The notes under the pieces were generated by a model that was not told the origin of the DNA, ran no database searches, and worked only from the letters and a program-made list of their open reading frames with translations. The translations under genes were made by a program, and so were the position numbers. Below are positions 8,557 to 20,649 of a stretch of DNA of 64,000 bases, in pieces; position 1 is the stretch's first letter; each line of letters starts with the position of its first letter. The DNA comes from Chenopodium formosanum (Eukaryota; Streptophyta; Magnoliopsida; Caryophyllales; Amaranthaceae): NCBI GenBank assembly GCA_024500155.1, contig CM044858.1, positions 21,687,795 to 21,751,794 on the forward strand, written 5' to 3'.

Positions 8557-10778
8557 GTTTTATTGCTTTAATTTTCTTTTCTTTTTAGAATTGATTTTCT
8601 CTCATGGACGTGTTTGTGTTCTCTGTTAGGTACACAACTCGATATACTCTTATGCATTGGTGTTGGATCAAGAATCAAGGAGGTTTAATTCCGCATTTGC
8701 TAGCATTTGGCATACAAGGCATGTATTTAATATGGAGGGAATTGGCAAGCTTTGAAAGGTTATATTGGCTCATTTGCGGGATTTATACCTAATTCCGGTA
8801 ATATCTTTCCTTGCTTTTTCTCTAATGGTTGGTGACTTGTAGGACACATGATGGTAATGTTGGATTGATTTCTTCCTTTTCCCCTCCCATGGATTATTTG
8901 GTTTATGTTTGAGTATGTTGCCTCATTCAAGCTTGGGGGAGGGTATTCTATCATGTTTGGTGGGATGTCGATTCATATATGTCATGCACTTGAGTATATG
9001 CATTTCCATGTATTTAATGCTTTTGGGAAATCCAAAAAGATTTTTGTTAACTTCAAGGCAAGTTTAGCAAAATTGTGTTTGTTTGTTCTTAATTGGACAT
9101 TATATCTTTTGGATTTGTTTACTCTTGAATGCCTTTCTTCCTAAGTGGTTAATGTTTGCACGATTTGAGAGTGTCATTGGTTGACTATAGGATATTACAT
9201 GCTAAGGTAGCCGGGCTAAGAAATTTTAGGAATCCATGAAGCCCTAGTTCACGGGTATGTGGTAGTAAGATGGTGTTGCTCTCTATAGTAGATTTGGCAC
9301 CCTTAGTTGGTATTTGCTTAGTTATAATCCCGTGTGAGGTAACATTGTTCTAGCCTTCATCACTTTGTTGTGTGGTGCATTTGGATCCTTAGCTATGCAT
9401 GTCTTGATCCTTGTTTTGACTTATAGCTCCCAAGATCGTGACCGAAGCACTCTAGGGGAGGAAAAGGGCAGTTCTTTCTCATTTTTCTTTATTTTCTTTT
9501 TGTTTTGTTACAAATTTGATTTTTCATTTTGCATAAACCTACTTGTTAACCAATTTGAGCCTTATGTTTCCCGCTCTTGTTTAAACCACATTACTAACCT
9601 AATGACCTATGTTTACCAACCTTTTAGTTCGTGAAGCATTGACATGTGAGGTTTGAAGTTTTGAGTTGTTGATTATAAACAAGAAGCAATTTGAGATTTG
9701 ATTAGAGTTGAGCTTGTAAAGAATGATGCAAATTCAAGAAAATCAAATAAAGTTCCAAGAAAAAGCCGTCCAAAATTTAAAAAAAAATAAAAAAGGCAAG
9801 GACAATGAATAAAGTTGTAAAAAAAATGGAAAAGAAGAAAAACAACAAAAATATTTTAGATGGTTTCATTTTCTTCCTTAGTTTAAGCATTGAGGACAAT
9901 GCTTTGTTCAAGCTTGGGGGGAATATTGTGAGCTGATGTTGAATAAACTTGGGGGAATAGCATTAGTGGTATTTTTGCTTGATATTTAGTGAATTCTTGA
10001 GTTATTTTTGAGTGTCGGCCGCACTTTTTGCTTCACTTAGGAATTATCACCAAATTTTAAAATTTTACCCCACGTTAACCCTTAGCCTTACGTTACAACC
10101 AATAAAAAGACCCTTAGACTCTAGTGGGTTAAGTCAAAAGAACGGTGGAGGGAGATAGACTTCAAACCTATGGAAAGAGTATGCATAGTTGAGACGTCGG
10201 GATTACCTTCTCAAATTTTTCATTTCTTTATATTTTTCCGGTTCCTTCGTGGAATCTTAAGAAGCTAGCTTAAGAGTTGATTTGAAGTTAGTGGAGAGAA
10301 CGTGGCCTGATTGGTTGGGGCTAGGGTGGATTGAGTCCTAAGTAGTTCTCTATGCTTAGCATGCGTTATGTTTCAATCAACCATTGATATCTTGGAACGT
10401 GCATACATTTGTCCATTTAGAAAGGTTTGCATTCATTAGTACTTGTCCTTATCTCTTGTCCATATATGAGCTTGTGTTTTGCTTTTTCTCTTCGTGTTTC
10501 TTTTCCTTTTCCTTTTGTTGCCTTGCCTTGGTTTTTGTCGAGAGTTGTGGGGTAAGCTCTTAGGAAACCCTAACGAGACCTCACTCGTCCTCATAGGTGA
10601 CTTTGGGGTTTTAAGGGCTTGTTGTAGCTAAAAACAACCGTGATTCCTACGACAGTGAGTTAGTGTACATTCTTTCTCCTTGTTTCTATTTTGTTTCTTT
10701 TTCTTTCAATAATTCCATCTTGTTCTCTTTTGCCTTAGCTTTGCTCGAGGACGAGCAAAGGTTTAGCTTGGGGGAATT
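8557..10778 (+). other. Element 4 noncoding 3' region with purine-tract modules
   Basis: No gene is supported. Purine-tract words of the form AGCTTGGGGG occur at about 8931, 9911 and 10765, plus ACTTGGGGG near 9943. Two are preceded by perfect hairpins with an AGGA loop: 9885-9904 (8-bp stem) and 10739-10760 (9-bp stem). The last tract abuts the LTR and is the functional polypurine tract by position. Confidence 0.7.
10739..10778 (+). other. Hairpin plus polypurine tract before the element 4 LTR
   Basis: CTTTGCTCG, loop AGGA, CGAGCAAAG form a perfect 9-bp stem. Four bases later AGCTTGGGGGAAT runs into the LTR start at 10779. The purine tract would prime plus-strand DNA synthesis; the hairpin role is unknown. 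Confidence 0.75.
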
Positions 10779-13227
10779 TGATGAGTGACATTTATGTCAC
10801 TCTTAGGGAGTAATTTTAGAGTCATTTTCGTGTTTATTTTATCTTATTTTCCCTTTCTTTCTCTTGTTTTCTCTTTAATAACATTTCTTGTTTATTTGGT
10901 AATTTTGTTGTGTTTTAAGTTCTTTTCGTAGTTTTTATTAGAATTAGTTAATTTTCGTATTTTATTTGCTTTCATTTTATTTTATTTCGTTCCTTTCCTT
11001 TGTTACTTTCATAGTTTTAATTAGTTTTAAGTTTATTTTATTTACTTGTATAGTTTTATGTCTTTATTAGTTTTAGTTTTATTTCTCTTATTTCTATTTT
11101 TACTTTTATTTATTTTTATTAGTTTAGTGTTACTTCTATTTTTTTCTATTTTATTTTATTTGTTTCTATTTTATTTATTTTATTTGTCTTGATTTCTCCT
11201 CGGTTTTTGTGTCTAGGGTCCCGGGTTTCATGTCAAGTGAGTTCGGAACTCGGGAACAAGTCAATGTGTGTGCAGTTCTTTGCTAGCTGCTGACTGTTGC
11301 CCACCTTAACCTTCACCCCACCATCTCCTATCCTCCACCACACCAACTAAACACCAATTCCCCTGCTCCATCTCCCCTTTTCCAAACACCTAGCAGCCTC
11401 AATAACAACAACAATCATAGCAGCCCCTCACCAACACCCCGTAACAGCCACCATCACAATCCCCTGCTCCTTTGCCACCACAATCAACCACAGCATACCT
11501 CCAGCCTGCAACCCCGCAAACACCACACACATCACCACTCAGCAACACCACCAAAACCGCCACCAACAACCCACAATCAACCACCAATTACCACCAGCCA
11601 CGAAAACCCACAGCACCACTGCTCTCACCAACACGCAACCCCACCACCACCAACAACAGCAACAGCAACGAACACAACACCAATAATAACCACCTCACGC
11701 AACCACCGGCTCCACCAATTTACAGCAGCTCCAACATCTCCACGCCACAATTGCAGGACCAGAACCACCGTTAGCCACCTCCAATCAGAGCAGCCCACAT
11801 CTGCAATTTACCCCTCAATTTCGACTCAATTCGCAATACCCTTTAGAGCGGACGCTCACTCAACCAAAGCGGCCCCTCCATTTAACTCATTTTCACCAAT
11901 TTGAGGCAGAAGCTCAGAGCGGACGCTCAATGGGTGTGAGCGACTGCTCCATCTTTATCGAGCTTAATTGTACGGATTAATGAGCTTCAACGGTCATGAT
12001 TGCTTCGATTAATCAAAAGGCCACGATTGAAGGTGATCGATGGTGATGATTTGAAGGTTCATGCGTGAATGGTGAGGATAAGAATTCAGAGCAGCCAACC
12101 TAATCGAAGAAGGGGAATTTTTGGGGTCTGCTGTGTTTTGGGGGTTTTGGGTTTTTATTGTTTTCTTTTCTTTTTATTTTATTTCCTTTTATTTTCCTTT
12201 CTCTTTTCTTATTTCTTTTTATTTTCTTTGTTTTCTTTATTTTATTTTTCTTATTTTTATTAGGTTAGTATATATACCCATTTTTTGGGTAATTAGAAAG
12301 AACTTTCATCCATCATTTATTCTATTCTCTAATTAGTTTTAGGAGAGCTTCTCTCTCTAGGTTTAGCTTAGGATTAGGGTAATTTAGAGAGAGAAAGTGA
12401 GGGTTTCACCATTGTTGAACTTGGATTTTGAAGAAGAAATTGATCATCTTTTCTATATATTTACATCTTCAATAAATGAGAATCTCTAACTCTCTCTCCT
12501 CTATTTTTATTGCTTTATTTTTATTATTGTTTTAGTTGTTGGTATTACTTGTTAATCATGTTGATTCTTGGTTATTTGTTAATTAATCTTGTTATTATCA
12601 TGATTAGTGAGTAATTTCCCCATTAAGGGGATGGTTGTGGTGTAGTTGGATCTTGAGCATGTTCTAGGTTTAGAGTTGATTTATTTGTGATTAAAGTCTT
12701 TATATGCTTGATATTCTTTAATCTTCTTGCAAGTGCACATTGTTGGTTGATTAAAGGTGAATCTTTGCTAACAAGGAACGGAAGTTGACTTAGTTAAGGT
12801 TCATTATTATCGATTGTTATTTAATAGTACCTCTTAGTGTATGGTTCTAATGTTGAAGCATAGAGGCTATGTTAGGAGAAGCCAATTGACCCTGGAAGGC
12901 GGCTAGATTGGATCCTTTATTTCGATATTTGAGCATGTTTAGTTCATAATTAATTCAATTTCTATGCCTTTGTTTATGTTCAAGTGAATGTTATACCTAA
13001 ACCATTTCCCTTAATGTTTTATTTCTTGTTTTAGCATATTTAGACTTTAGTTTATTTATCTCCTATTCCGGACTAGCTTGATTGTCGATAACACTTGGTG
13101 GTGTTTATCCGTTCTCTGTGGTTTGACCCCTATGCTTGCCTAAATACTTGTATTAGGTTTGTTTAGGTTGTATAAATTGTATTTGATCTAGGGATAGACA
13201 ATTGACGATGCGTTTATTCCCTTGTCA
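10779..13227 (+). repeat. 3' LTR of element 4
   Basis: The LTR is 2449 bp, begins TGATGAGTGACATTTATGTC and ends CCCTTGTCA. In order it holds T-rich sequence, a C/A-rich G-poor stretch (11290-11800), a palindrome array (11846-11949), a pyrimidine-rich run, a TATA box (TATATATA at 12269-12277) and the R-U5 part. ORFs in the C/A-rich part (Thr/Pro/Asn repeats) are composition artefacts. Confidence 0.8.
11846..11949. repeat. Palindrome array (GAGCGGACGCTC type)
   Basis: Two pairs of 12-mers have centres at 11851.5/11872.5 and 11922.5/11943.5. Within each pair the spacing is exactly 21 bp. Words are GAGCGGACGCTC (twice), the degenerate AAGCGGCCCCTC and GAGCGACTGCTC. Confidence 0.75.
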
Positions 13228-15074
13228 ACGAACCTTGGGAGCTATCTTGGATGCCCTATGGATATAAATGGTAGATTGAGCAAAAAGCTAGAGTTAATTT
13301 TGGACAACATATAGAACTAAATTACTTCTTGGAAGTTTTCCACTTTGTCACAAGCAGGAAAGCTCATATTGGTAAATGGAGTCCTTATTGCTCTAGCTCA
13401 TCATGTTCTTGCTCTTTACTGGTGTCCCCAAAATCTGGGCTCGAAAATCAACTCTACCATAAACAAATTCTGGTGGCGGTCTTCTAAGTCCAACTCTCAT
13501 ATTTGTTGGAGGAGGAAAGAAATCTTGTATTTGCACAAGTATGATGGGGGAGTAGGCATCAAGGAGCTGTCAGCAGTTAACAAAATTCTGCTAGTGAAAC
13601 AGAGCTAGAGACTTTATGCAAACCCATCTCTACTTGCTAGCAAGGTTTTCAAAGCTAAATATGGTAATGACCCAATTTCTATGGGATTGCAAAGAAGGAG
13701 CATGGTTAGAGGTTCATGGGGAGCAAGAAGTCTAGTCAGGGCTGTAACTAGCTTTAGTTCTGTAATAGGTAAAAGGATTGGTAATGGAAGCTCTACTTTT
13801 ATCAAAAAGGATGCTTGGGTTAATGGGAAGAAAGTCATCCTAACTAGAGGTGATGTAATTTCTGATTCAACCAAGGTATCAAATTTGATTACTTCGGAAA
13901 GGAGATGGAATGCTGGCTTGATCTGGAAGTCATTTGATGATGATACAGCTAGAGAGATCTTATCTATTCATATTACGGAGGAGGAGCAACCTGATGTGTT
14001 CTCTTGGCCATTACATAACTCAGGGAATTTCTCTGTTAAATCTGGATATTGGTGGTTAATCAAGAAGAATGGTGTGCAGTCTTGGAGTCCATCAAAAGAA
14101 AATTTTTGGAGAAGACTGTGGAAAAGTAATTTGCTTCCAAAATGGAAGTTGTTTATTTGGAAGATCTCCCAAAACATTATCCCAACAACCATGGATAATT
14201 TGAGTAAAAGGGGGATCCAGACGACACAATTGTGCCCTTTTTGCAGATCAGAGCAAGAAACTATGAACCACATCTTCAGATTTTGTGAATGGCTCAAAGA
14301 ATATGGAAAGCTTCCATGCTAAGAATCTCTTCTACTAACCCTCTTTTTCTTCCATTCAGGGATTGGATTGCTAACTTTGTCAGTTTCTTTATGCAGGATT
14401 TGAGAATTAATAGTTCCCAGCTTATTTGGTTTGTAGTGACTTTATGGGCTATTTGGAATCACAGAAATGATATCATATTTAGGGGCGTGAGTATGAATCC
14501 TTCATTGATCATGGATTCTATACAGTCACAAGTCAAGAGATGGAAACAAGCACTCAAACTCGTGGAGGACCAGTCCATCATAGCATCCACTCCTTCTAGA
14601 GAGAAGCAGTCTATGATCTTTTGGAAATTAGGAATCCCTTCTAACAAGGTGTTCATTTCCATATGTGTAGATGCAGCATGGAAAAAGAACAAGAAAGAGC
14701 AAGCATTGCAATGGGAAGCAGCAGTAGCTTGGGTTTCAGAGAATACAAACGAGCAACTATATAACTGTTCTAGAATTTTTGCAATATCCTGAATCCAAGC
14801 AGAGTTAGTTGCGATTTGGAAAGCCCTCAAGGAAATTCCTGCCGAGTATGTCAATGTTATAATTAAAACGGACTCGGTGGTCGCAGTTAAAGCTATTCAA
14901 AATCCATACTCAGCAGAGGTGGAGCTTTAAAGCTTAGCAACTGATATTGTTAAAGAAGTAAGAAAAAAGGATTTTGTCATGTGTATTAAGGTCGATAGAT
15001 TGAATGTCTCAAAAGACCATCTACTAGCAACTGATTGCAGAAAGCATGGGTAATTTTGTCCTTTTATAACCACT

Positions 15075-15122
<48 letters not shown>

Positions 15123-15160
15123 TTTTTTAAAAAAAAAAAAAAAATAAAAAAAAAAATTTA
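13228..15160 (+). mobile_element. 3' part of a LINE with poly(A) tail
   Basis: Sequence right after the element 4 LTR encodes the end of a non-LTR reverse transcriptase, a zf-RVT region and an RNase H domain, and ends in a long A run (15077-15118 and beyond). The 5' half is missing at the element 4 boundary, so element 4 probably inserted into this LINE. Confidence 0.8.
13233..15052 (+). pseudogene. LINE ORF2 C-terminus: RT end, zf-RVT, RNase H
   Basis: The frame starts at NLGSYLGCPMDINGRLSKK, a common plant LINE RT C-terminal pattern, then LSQAGKLILVN. The zf-RVT region (about 14100-14300) has CPFCRSEQETMNHIF. The RNase H part has VDAAWK near 14670, IQAELVAIWKAL near 14795 and IKTDSVVAVKAI near 14865, supplying the usual acidic residues. 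Stops at about 13311 and 13606, a frameshift near 14290 and stops near 14790 and 14928 show it is dead. The product would have copied LINE RNA at the nuclear target site. Confidence 0.85.
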
Positions 15161-16507
15161 CCGGCACTAAGCAATATCCTACCCGATCATCCGATCCCAT
15201 TTACTTCTGCTTGAACAACAAGATTATGGGTATCCTGAGTGACATGTCTAGAATTATAGGAAATATTAGAAGAATTAAAACTACTTTCCTAATATCTGAA
15301 AGACTTTTTCCTAATATGAAAGACATGATTTAAGGGGGGGTGGAGTATCCATTTTCCTTTTTCGTCCTACACAGTGAGTGGTTGAGTTGTTGATCATTCT
15401 CCTTTTCTTCTTTTTCAATCTTAGGGCTAACCGCCCATACCTTTTTGACTTTCTGGGACGGTTGATCTTTGTCTCCTCTTTATGAGCCTCCTTGCCTTTT
15501 GTTGGGCGCATTAAAGTTGTCTTTCCTATCCTCAATCCAAATAGCCATTGTGTCTGTCTAGTGAACTGCCATTGCTACCCTGTTGTACTACCTTGAATGA
15601 AGTTCAATCTTAAATTGATGCTCTTCCATCATATTCATAGGCTTCTTCAAAATAGCCTCATGGGGGACCTTGTTGCTTATGAGATCTGGATTGGAGACTG
15701 CTGCTTCCCTCAACTTGACATTGTGGGGTGTCTCCCTAGAGATAGTAGATTTTTTGGTAAATGTACGAACCTTCAAAAAGGACATTGAGTTAGCTTGAAA
15801 GAAGTCTAGTTCTTCCCCTTTCCTTAGCTTGATAGCATCCACTTGTGACAGGTTCATAAGTTTGGATGGATTCCGTTTGTTCACATAGACAACTTCACCC
15901 CTTTGGTTTTTACTTACAAGAGGTCCTTCCAACCTAGACCTCTCTGACTTCTCAACCTCCATGTGCAACTCATTCGTTTCTAATCAATTGGTCTTTCCAT
16001 CACCAATTGTCGCGGAGGGTTCGATAGTGTTATCCTCTTCTCGAGCTTTTTTCATCACTACTTGAGGCCTGGGAAGAGGTAAGTATCTCCCTTTAAGTCT
16101 TTGAACATCATCATCTAAATGCACATTGATATGTAAATTCTTGCCTAAATCAACTTCACCATCTTCGCGTTTTCCACGCCGTCGCGGTATACATACCGTG
16201 ACCCGCCCAGGGATTTTTCGCAGCGCCTTTTCACTTCTAGGGTTTCATGCTTCACCCTACGCATTTTTTCTATAAATACTAACCTGATTTCTTTAGTTTC
16301 GGGGCACCAAAAATTATTCTCTCTCCCTCTACACAAAAAAATCATTCTCTCTTCCTCTCTTATGCACTAAATCATTCTCTATTCTCTCTCATATTCTAAG
16401 CCTTAAACCCATTCTCCCAATTACACTATTCCTTCCCTAAGCACTCCAAGGAGTCCATACAATACCCGAAGTTCTATACTTAAACCAAGGCATAAAAGGT
16501 AATTCCT
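15161..16507. other. Unassigned repeat with an LTR-like promoter
   Basis: No recognised gene. A 126-codon minus frame at 15588-15968 (rich in Lys, Glu and Ser) has no family I know and may be chance or a decayed element. At 16175-16200 there is an inverted pair GCGGTATAC/ATACCGTG, followed by a TATA box (TCTATAAATAC) at 16269-16280 and CT-rich leader-like sequence, all on the plus strand. This resembles the promoter part of an LTR whose ends I could not find. Confidence 0.4.
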
Positions 16508-18230
16508 AAATTTTGGCTCGACTTTTGAGATTCGCTTCCGACGCTCTAACGTCTTTGTTCATAATACTCGGGTGACTCATTAATTCCTTTCAGATTAATT
16601 CGTCGTGTCGGGTCATTAGTTGCTTGGGTGTAACCCGAAGGGTTCAGTCAATATTAAGTTGTAATATTAATTATACATTAATATTACTGATCGAAAGCGT
16701 CCTCCACCTAGGCATTCCGATCACTTGACCTCACTGAATAATTAGCTTTTTAATAGCTCCGAACCCTCTATCGGAATAATACACTTGTTCGCAAGACACC
16801 ATTCCTTTCAATATCCAACTTGTCCTTCCGAAAAATTGAGCTTTTAGTGTATAGCCTTTTTCCTATATCACTTAATGTCTGTTCATGAACTAAGGTAAGA
16901 TTATTCGTCATCCTTATTCCTTCTAGAAGTGTTTCTCAAAATCTAAGTTTGATTGTCGATGAACAGATGATTTCTAAAATCCATCGAGCACGGTCATGCA
17001 TTTTCACAGTCTCGCTCTTCGAGAGACCTTATAAACAACAAAGACATGTTCCCTATTGTTAGTAGGGGGACATTCCTAGTCTTGTAATGTCAGCTTCTCT
17101 AACTAAGAGGACCTAACCGCCCGATTGTTGTCTTTATAATCCCCATGTACGACAAATGTTTGACCAACATCAAAACGGACTAGTACTCAAACAAGAGAAC
17201 TCACAATACTCATGGTTGAGGAAAGAGGTTCCGATAGCTATAATGAGAAGTTTACTTATGACGATCTTAAATCTCTTAAAGTATTTTCATAGGTCAATCC
17301 GGTATGGTTCTAAACCAATACCTATTCAAATGACTTATGACAATTATGTCATCGTAGCACAAGAAACGGTGCTATAAATCATACTACACCATAATCTCAA
17401 GTGGTCATTAATTGTCCACCATTTAAATGACCTTTATTAGGGATAATTTTTGATTAAAATATTTAATGTTCACTTAATAGGTATTTTTTTATCCAAGACA
17501 TTGTCTTGATACCCTATTTTGAATATTATCAATAAATCGAATGGACTCATTATTTAATTCTAAACCACAATTTAATAGTCTTGTGGAATATTTAGAATTT
17601 TTTTTTTATTTCACTATGAAACTTTACAACGTTTCATCTTATAATAAATGGTTTTCCCAAATGTTTTAAGAGTAGTACTCTTCATAAAATATTTATAGAA
17701 ATCACACCCATATTTAATATGCTTGATTTCTTTCACGCAATTTGTGAATGTTATCATTCACTTATTACATAAGTTCAGTCATGATTACTTTGCAAATCTT
17801 AGCATCTTCATTATCGACCATTTTCATAATAAGATGATAAAATTTTGAGAGTATTTATGGATTACATGTGATTTAGGATTTATCGTCCAAGTGATGTCTC
17901 CCACTCATTTTTCATGATTTGAGCTCTTCAATTGACAACCTACAATCATCAACGTTCAACAATGAACTTTCCATTTAACATCTTCCTTATTATTGCTTTT
18001 AAGGCAACAATATTTTCAACATATATTTTAGTAGACTTCCTGATGATGTTTTGTTTGGGTTTCACTCCAAACTGCTCACAACAATTTGGGATACACTAAT
18101 CATTTGTGATCATGGAAATTTTACCTTAAATTTCTGCACATTACGCATGGATGCACATACATATATTATTTCTTCTTAGCTCGTGCTTATAAATGGCTTC
18201 CTTATTAAGGATCTGATCCTTGTTCCATAA
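16508..18230 (-). repeat. Copia copy A: LTR start and 3' internal part, arm of an inverted repeat
   Basis: Reverse-complement similarity to 24030-25775 runs through the whole stretch. On the minus strand the LTR starts at 16810 with TGAAAGGAATGGTGTC, and the polypurine region lies at 16811-16825. The internal part is rich in stops. The LTR is cut short at about 16508. Confidence 0.7.
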
Positions 18231-18281
18231 TCAGCAAATGATCCGTTTACACACGGAAAGACTCACGTTCAAAGTAAAGAG

Positions 18282-19816
18282 CACTACTAGAAAACTGCTG
18301 TTTTCCGACCAAAAAAATCCCTCGAAACAACCCTATTTTCCGTCGGAAAACCTTTCGTAGGAAAATCGACCTTTTCGGACGAAATTTCCGAAAATCGACC
18401 TTTTCGGACGAAATTTCCGTCGAAAACACTTTTTCGATGGAAATTCTGTCGGAGTTGATTCGTCGGAAGAATGTTTCCAGCCCGGAAAAATCCGTCGTAA
18501 ATCTCCGACGGAATAGTGTTCCGTCGTAACTTAATTCTGTCGGAAAATGGTTCAATCAAAATAAAAAAACACGCCGCACCACCCCTGGCACGACGTGTCA
18601 CCACCCTAACCTTATCAGACCACCGCTACGACGCCACTACACCCCACATCACCCCCTAACCCTAACCACACCACCACCACCACTACCCCCCACTCAGCCA
18701 CTAACACCACCAGTCCACCACTCACCCCCAAACTAACCCTAAGCCCAGATCTAAATAATCCCACCCAAACCCAAACCCAAACCACACCACCACTCACCCT
18801 AACCCTTAACCCAGTCACCACCAATCACCGTAACCCGAACCACACCACCACTTAGGCCGCCACTCTCCCCAAACTAACCTAAGCCCAGATCTCCAGATCT
18901 ATAAATTATCCCCACCCTAACCCCAAACCCACCTAAGCCCACAACCACCACAACCATCACCAGCCACCACATGCATGCACATAAGCCATACCCACCACCA
19001 CCATCGAAATCGAAAAATTTTTAAAAAAGAAAAAAAAAATCAGAAACAAAATCAAAAAATTAAAACATAAAACATACCTTAAATTGAAATATGCTTTGAA
19101 TTTCACCACAAAAACGGTTTAACAAGGCCAAATTCGGCCATTAAAAGTCTAGATCTAGGCTTTTACCTTAAATTTGCTTTGATCATGAGAAGAGAGAGAA
19201 AGAGTGAAACACTTGACCTATGGTGGTGGTGTTGATGTCAGTGATTGTGGTGGTGTTGATCTCGGTGATTGTGGCGGTGTTGGTAATTGTGGCGGTGTGG
19301 GTGATTGTGGCGGTGTTGGTGATTGTCGATAAAGGGGAAAGAAAAAGAAGAAGAAAGAGAACAGAAGGAGCAAAAGAGAGAAGAGAAGGTAGCAGGGGAA
19401 AGAAGAGCAGAAATAAAGAGAGAGAAGGAGAAGAGCAGCTGAGGGAAGGAGAGCAGGAGAGAGAAGGACGAGAGAAGAAAAAGCGGGCGGAAATACAAGT
19501 GGGTAACAGGGTAAGGACCAAGGCAGCGTTTTAGGGTTATTAAAAAAATAATTCCAATGGAAAAATCCGTTGGAAATTTCTATCGGACTAAAAATCCGTC
19601 AGAAATGGAAAGTTACGACGAAAAAATATGTCGGAGACACATATGTTTCGACGGATTTAATTTCCGTCGGAAATTTCCGACGGATTTTCGACGGAATTGT
19701 TAAATCCGTCGTAATATTCAGACGGAACTAAAATTCGTCGGAAAATTCACTTTTTCTGACGGATTTTAGTGTCCGTCGGAACAAATCCGTCAGAAATCGC
19801 CAGTTTTATAGTAGTG
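18282..19816. mobile_element. Non-autonomous CACTA (En/Spm) transposon
   Basis: It begins CACTACTAGAAAACTG and ends CAGTTTTATAGTAGTG, an imperfect terminal inverted repeat starting with CACTA. The flanks are GAG on both sides (18279-18281 and 19817-19819), the 3-bp duplication expected for this superfamily. Both subterminal regions are full of short TTCCGTCGG/CCGACGGAA repeats in both directions, the usual transposase binding pattern. The 1535-bp interior has C/A-rich and GTGGCGGTG-rich low-complexity sequence and no transposase gene. Frames inside are composition artefacts. Confidence 0.93.
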
Positions 19817-19819
19817 GAG

Positions 19820-20649
19820 CAATAGTTGCGAATTTATTTGAATGGCATGGTTATAAAGCGATAAGTCAAGAATGCTTGATTATAAACAAAAATTTCTCTA
19901 ACATGATAAATAGACAAAAGCTCAAGTCACGGGCATGATTTGCATTCCGAAAATCTTTGGCAATGTCACATCAACAAGAACTGACTCAATGCTGTATTAG
20001 ATAGGCTCTTGATATTTGATCGATTCAGAATCGTTTTATGACAAGCAGGCCCTACTTGTTGAAACCGACAAAGCAAAGAGCTATTATTCTTGGTATAGAA
20101 AATTGACTCTGAAAGCTAAAGAGGATTCAGTTACTTCAATGTTTCACAAGGAATTTGAAAGAATATGGCTATATTCATCAAATGTGAACAAACTTGACCT
20201 GAGTAGCTCAAGAGTTCAGTGAAGAACAGAATCAGCTTGGCAAGATATTAAAACGTCTAGATTAGATTGGGCGATGTTTGCTTGAGCCAAGCGTGACCAT
20301 CCCAAAGTTATGAATGGAAAATTTTATAAACAACTCCACAAAGAACATAGTATGTCTTCACGAAGACCTCGATGTCATTTGAAAATGATTCGAACGATGA
20401 TGGTTCACATCCCTTCCTATAATGTTTTTAAAAGATTTACACAAATGACTAAGGTTACACTAAACAAAATGTCAAAGCTAAGAAAAGACGCCATATTCAG
20501 TTATAGATAAAAATAACTTCTAAACGTCTTTTCAAATATATGTCTAAAGCTCTTAGTCTTAGTGGGAACTCACTGGCTCAGGGGGAGCTAAGTGGCTCAG
20601 TGAAAGCTAGGTGGCTCAGTGATCGGGGTTTAAGTAGGTCGTTGGTCTA
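19820..20649. other. Decayed sequence between the CACTA and an LTR fragment
   Basis: Short frames (20016-20222, 20310-20510) resemble no family I know. They lie where copia copy A internal sequence would continue, but similarity to copy B is not visible here. At 20574-20619 the word TGGCTCAG recurs three times at 19-bp spacing. Confidence 0.4.

Larger units (their letters stand above)
8013..13227 (+). mobile_element. Element 4: 3' part of a plus-strand Athila-like element
   Basis: A truncated small ORF, the hairpin block, 2.2 kb of noncoding sequence with hairpin/purine-tract modules, a final polypurine tract and a 2.4 kb 3' LTR lie in order on the plus strand. The 5' part is cut off by element 1 at 8012. 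Layout and ORF C-terminus match element B, so it is probably a non-autonomous relative. The 3' flank is LINE coding sequence, which implies that element 4 inserted into that LINE. Confidence 0.7.

Noticed and set aside
11472..11774. Thr/Pro/Asn-rich 100-aa frame
   Set aside because: Lies in the C/A-rich part of an LTR; composition artefact.
18651..18840. Telomere-like CCCTAACCC words
   Set aside because: Plant telomeres are CCCTAAA; here the words are mixed with CACCACC in a CACTA element.
19183..19534. Ser/Phe/Leu-rich and Val/Arg-rich frames
   Set aside because: Low-complexity interior of the CACTA element, no homology recognised.
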